This document shows positions 62,373 to 64,000 of a DNA stretch of 64,000 nt, in pieces. Numbering within the stretch: position 1 is the first letter of the stretch; each line of letters begins with the position of its first letter. The position numbers and the translations under genes were made by a program. The notes below the pieces were generated by a model. The model made no database searches. It had not been told where the DNA came from and saw nothing but the letters and a program-made list of their open reading frames with translations. The stretch is from Ruegeria spongiae (GTDB taxonomy: Bacteria > Pseudomonadota > Alphaproteobacteria > Rhodobacterales > Rhodobacteraceae), in assembly GCF_023502395.1 (NCBI RefSeq), contig NZ_JAMFMB010000010.1, forward strand, positions 80,664 through 144,663, given 5' to 3'.

Positions 62373-63062
62373 ATGGCAACACTGAATGATCACAGCAGTT
62401 TATCCCAGCCCGTACGGGGTGGTGGCACCTTGCTGCCGTTCTGGATCGCCGGTTTGATCGTCGCTGCATTCCTGTCATTCGACATCGGGCTTTCGCATGG
62501 GCTGGAAACGGTGACCAGTGAAGGTGGACCGATCGAAACGGCCTCGGCTCTGTTGTGGGGGTATGCCGCGCTGTCGCTGATCTGGTTCGCGCCGGGCATC
62601 GCACTGGGACGCGGCTGGCATTTTATCATGTTGTTTCTGCTTTTCGCCGCGCGTGAGTTGGACATGGATAAGGCCTATCTCAGTGATGGTATCCTGAAAG
62701 CGCGTCTTTATTCGGGTGACGCACCGCTTGGTGAAAAACTGATCGGGCTAATGGTGATCACGCTGATCCTGAGCGTCGTGATCCGTATGCTGCGGGAAAA
62801 TCTGGGCGATTGGCTGAGCGCTCTGCGTCAGGGATCGATCTGGGCTTTCGCGGCGGGTGGGGCTCTGTTGCTGGCAATCGTATCCAAGACCATCGATGGC
62901 GCGGGCCGGAAACTGGCGCCGCTGGGCATTGAGCTGAACCACACGCTCGACAAAGGGTTGGGTATGGCCGAGGAGTGGATGGAACTGGGTTTTGTCCTGC
63001 TGGCCATTCTTGCGGTATGCCTCTGGGCGCGCGGCCGGAACGAGTTCAACCCAACCCCCTGA
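62373..63062 (+). CDS. Integral membrane protein of unknown function
   Basis: A 229-residue inner-membrane protein with about six helices, including LPFWIAGLIVAAFLSFDIGL, ALLWGYAALSLIWFAPG, LGEKLIGLMVITLILSVVI, IWAFAAGGALLLAIVSK and LGFVLLAILAVCLWA. A conserved-looking charged loop reads ARELDMDKAYLSDGILKARLY. No named family is recognised with confidence. ATG 62373 follows AAGGAC and a candidate promoter; a GTG at 62325 is in frame but too close to that promoter. Stands alone between ftsH and the MOSC gene. Confidence 0.8.
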   Translation: MATLNDHSSLSQPVRGGGTLLPFWIAGLIVAAFLSFDIGLSHGLETVTSEGGPIETASALLWGYAALSLIWFAPGIALGRGWHFIMLFLLFAARELDMDKAYLSDGILKARLYSGDAPLGEKLIGLMVITLILSVVIRMLRENLGDWLSALRQGSIWAFAAGGALLLAIVSKTIDGAGRKLAPLGIELNHTLDKGLGMAEEWMELGFVLLAILAVCLWARGRNEFNPTP

Positions 63063-63138
63063 GGCGCGCTTTTTGTTGCCAAACCCGGGCAAGGCATCAA
63101 ACTGAACCCGCGTTTGTACAACAGGGCGGAGATTCGGG

Positions 63139-63714
63139 ATGCCGGTTCTAAAGGAAAGTGGCTATGCGGGCGAGGTGATCTGGCTGGGCCATGTCGCGGC
63201 GGGAGGGTCTTTGCGGGCGCAGTCGGTCGATCACCTCAATCTCGGCTTTGCCGGGTTGTCGGATGAACGGCATGGCGGCGCCAACCGGGCGTCCTGTTCG
63301 CGGATGCGCAACCTCTACCCCGAGGGCACCGAGATCCGCAATGTCCGCCAACTCACGATCCTGTCCGAGGAAGAAATCGATGCCATCGCGCAGGGCATGG
63401 GTCTGGCGCAGCTTGATCCGGCGTTACTGGGGGCCAATGTGGTGATCCGGGGCATTCCCGATTTCACCCATATCCCGCCGTCCTCGCGACTGCAGGGCCC
63501 ATCGGGGATGGTGCTGACCGTGGACATGGAGAATCGCCCCTGCATCCTGCCCGGCAAAGAGATCGACACCGTGCCACCGGGTCAGGGGGCAGGTTTCAAA
63601 CCCGCCGCTCAGGACCGGCGCGGCGTCACTGCCTGGGTCGAACGGCCCGGCGGTCTGGCGCTGGGGGATCGGCTGGTGCATTTTCAGCCCGATCAGCGGG
63701 GCTGGGCACCCTGA
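63139..63714 (+). CDS. MOSC domain-containing protein
   Basis: A 191-residue protein of the MOSC family (Moco sulfurase C-terminal-like), which bind the molybdenum cofactor or carry persulfide. Visible: ERHGGANRASCSR (His and Cys), VRQLTILSEEEID, LGANVVIRGI and the family Cys in VDMENRPCILPG. Possible roles are maturation of Mo enzymes or sulfur transfer. There is a Mo enzyme, fdsA, in this window but 55 kb away. ATG 63139 follows GGAG. Confidence 0.88.
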   Translation: MPVLKESGYAGEVIWLGHVAAGGSLRAQSVDHLNLGFAGLSDERHGGANRASCSRMRNLYPEGTEIRNVRQLTILSEEEIDAIAQGMGLAQLDPALLGANVVIRGIPDFTHIPPSSRLQGPSGMVLTVDMENRPCILPGKEIDTVPPGQGAGFKPAAQDRRGVTAWVERPGGLALGDRLVHFQPDQRGWAP

Positions 63715-63733
63715 ATACCCGCTAAAACCCGCC

Positions 63734-63753
63734 CTGTTTCCGATTTGAAACAG
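63734..63753. promoter_or_regulatory. Inverted repeat in the fhs upstream region
   Basis: CTGTTTC-CGATTT-GAAACAG, a perfect 7-bp inverted repeat 19 nt after the MOSC stop and 140 nt before fhs. It may be a weak terminator (CTCATTTTCC follows) or a protein site. The half-sites equal those of the parS consensus, but the spacer is 2 nt too long for parS. Confidence 0.4.
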
Positions 63754-63892
63754 CTCATTTTCCACAACGCCGCTTCGCGACAAGAAAGTGTCGGAATCTC
63801 TATCTTAGTCAAAGCGACGTAACGTTAGGAGTGTCGCAGGGCCGTTAGCGTATGCGTCGGCATGCATTGCATTCAAGCAGGGATCGTCTCCG

Positions 63893-64000
63893 ATGAGTTA
63901 CAAAACCGATATTGAGATTGCGCGCGAGGCAGCGAAGAAACCCATTGTTGAGATCGGCGCGAAGCTTGGTATCTCCAGCGATGATCTGCTGCCTTACGGT
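63893..64000 (+). CDS. fhs: Formate--tetrahydrofolate ligase (5' end only)
   Basis: The first 36 codons ([20 protein letters not shown], then [16 protein letters not shown]) match the opening of formyl-THF synthetase, which activates formate with ATP and tetrahydrofolate for one-carbon metabolism. The rest runs off the right edge. ATG 63893 follows AGGGATC. The N-terminus is characteristic of the family; a full check needs the next kilobase. Confidence 0.88.
   Translation, partial: MSYKTDIEIAREAAKKPIVEIGAKLGISSDDLLPYG

Noticed and set aside
63734..63753. parS chromosome-partition site
   Set aside because: The half-sites match but the spacer is 6 nt, where parS has 4; reported only as an inverted repeat.

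Overview
The window reads as a chromosome segment of a marine alphaproteobacterium of the Rhodobacterales (Roseobacter group, Ruegeria-like). This is inferred from the high GC content, frequent TTG/GTG starts, NAD-linked molybdenum formate dehydrogenase (fds), phosphatidylcholine synthase (pcs), the ruvCAB-ybgC-tolQRAB-pal-cpoB-tilS-ftsH block and the general codon style. No database search was run. Almost all of it is core or housekeeping sequence. I see no prophage, insertion sequence, CRISPR array, rRNA or tRNA.

Layout. 1-8104: truncated trpA, a PagL-like lipid A deacylase, the GTPase ychF, then a LysR gene followed by a two-gene formate dehydrogenase operon (fused fdsG-fdsB, then fdsA) closed by a strong terminator. 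8104-13215: a TetR gene, a thioesterase, an AraC regulator, glucokinase with a Gfo/Idh/MocA oxidoreductase, and a small lipoprotein. 13276-19505: tamA-tamB, the outer-membrane assembly module. 19910-29985: a DbpA-type DEAD helicase, an atypical GAPDH, small secreted proteins, a NYN ribonuclease with an apparent frameshift, a lone gcvH, a hydroxyacid dehydrogenase, an acyl-CoA dehydrogenase, a DUF1007/NicO metal-transport pair and truA. 30483-36786: a Baeyer-Villiger-type monooxygenase, a ycjX-GNAT-ycjF operon and an SDR/membrane fusion paired with DUF2269. 36967-44840: ileS, a methylguanine-DNA methyltransferase, a Gre-like protein coupled to a SAM methyltransferase, then pcs, xerC, a DUF484 protein and transaldolase on the minus strand. 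44956-50206: priA, an MFS transporter, prmA, a membrane protein and a DUF1127 gene. 50531-62210: ruvCAB, an unknown protein, the complete Tol-Pal envelope set, tilS and ftsH. 62373-64000: a membrane protein, a MOSC protein and the start of fhs.

How they work together. tamAB, tolQRAB-pal-cpoB, pagL-like, pcs and ftsH all serve the cell envelope. fdsGB/fdsA, gcvH and fhs touch one-carbon metabolism (formate oxidation, glycine cleavage, formate activation), but they are far apart and not one operon. ruvCAB, priA and xerC are recombination and replication-restart genes. Many genes are translationally coupled by ATGA, GTGA or TTGA overlaps.

I did not find a clear undescribed system. The best leads are the acetyltransferase embedded between ycjX and ycjF, the Gre-like/methyltransferase pair, the NYN nuclease whose membrane anchor is out of frame at a T5 run, the four tandem repeats in TamB, and several palindromic sites upstream of metabolic genes.
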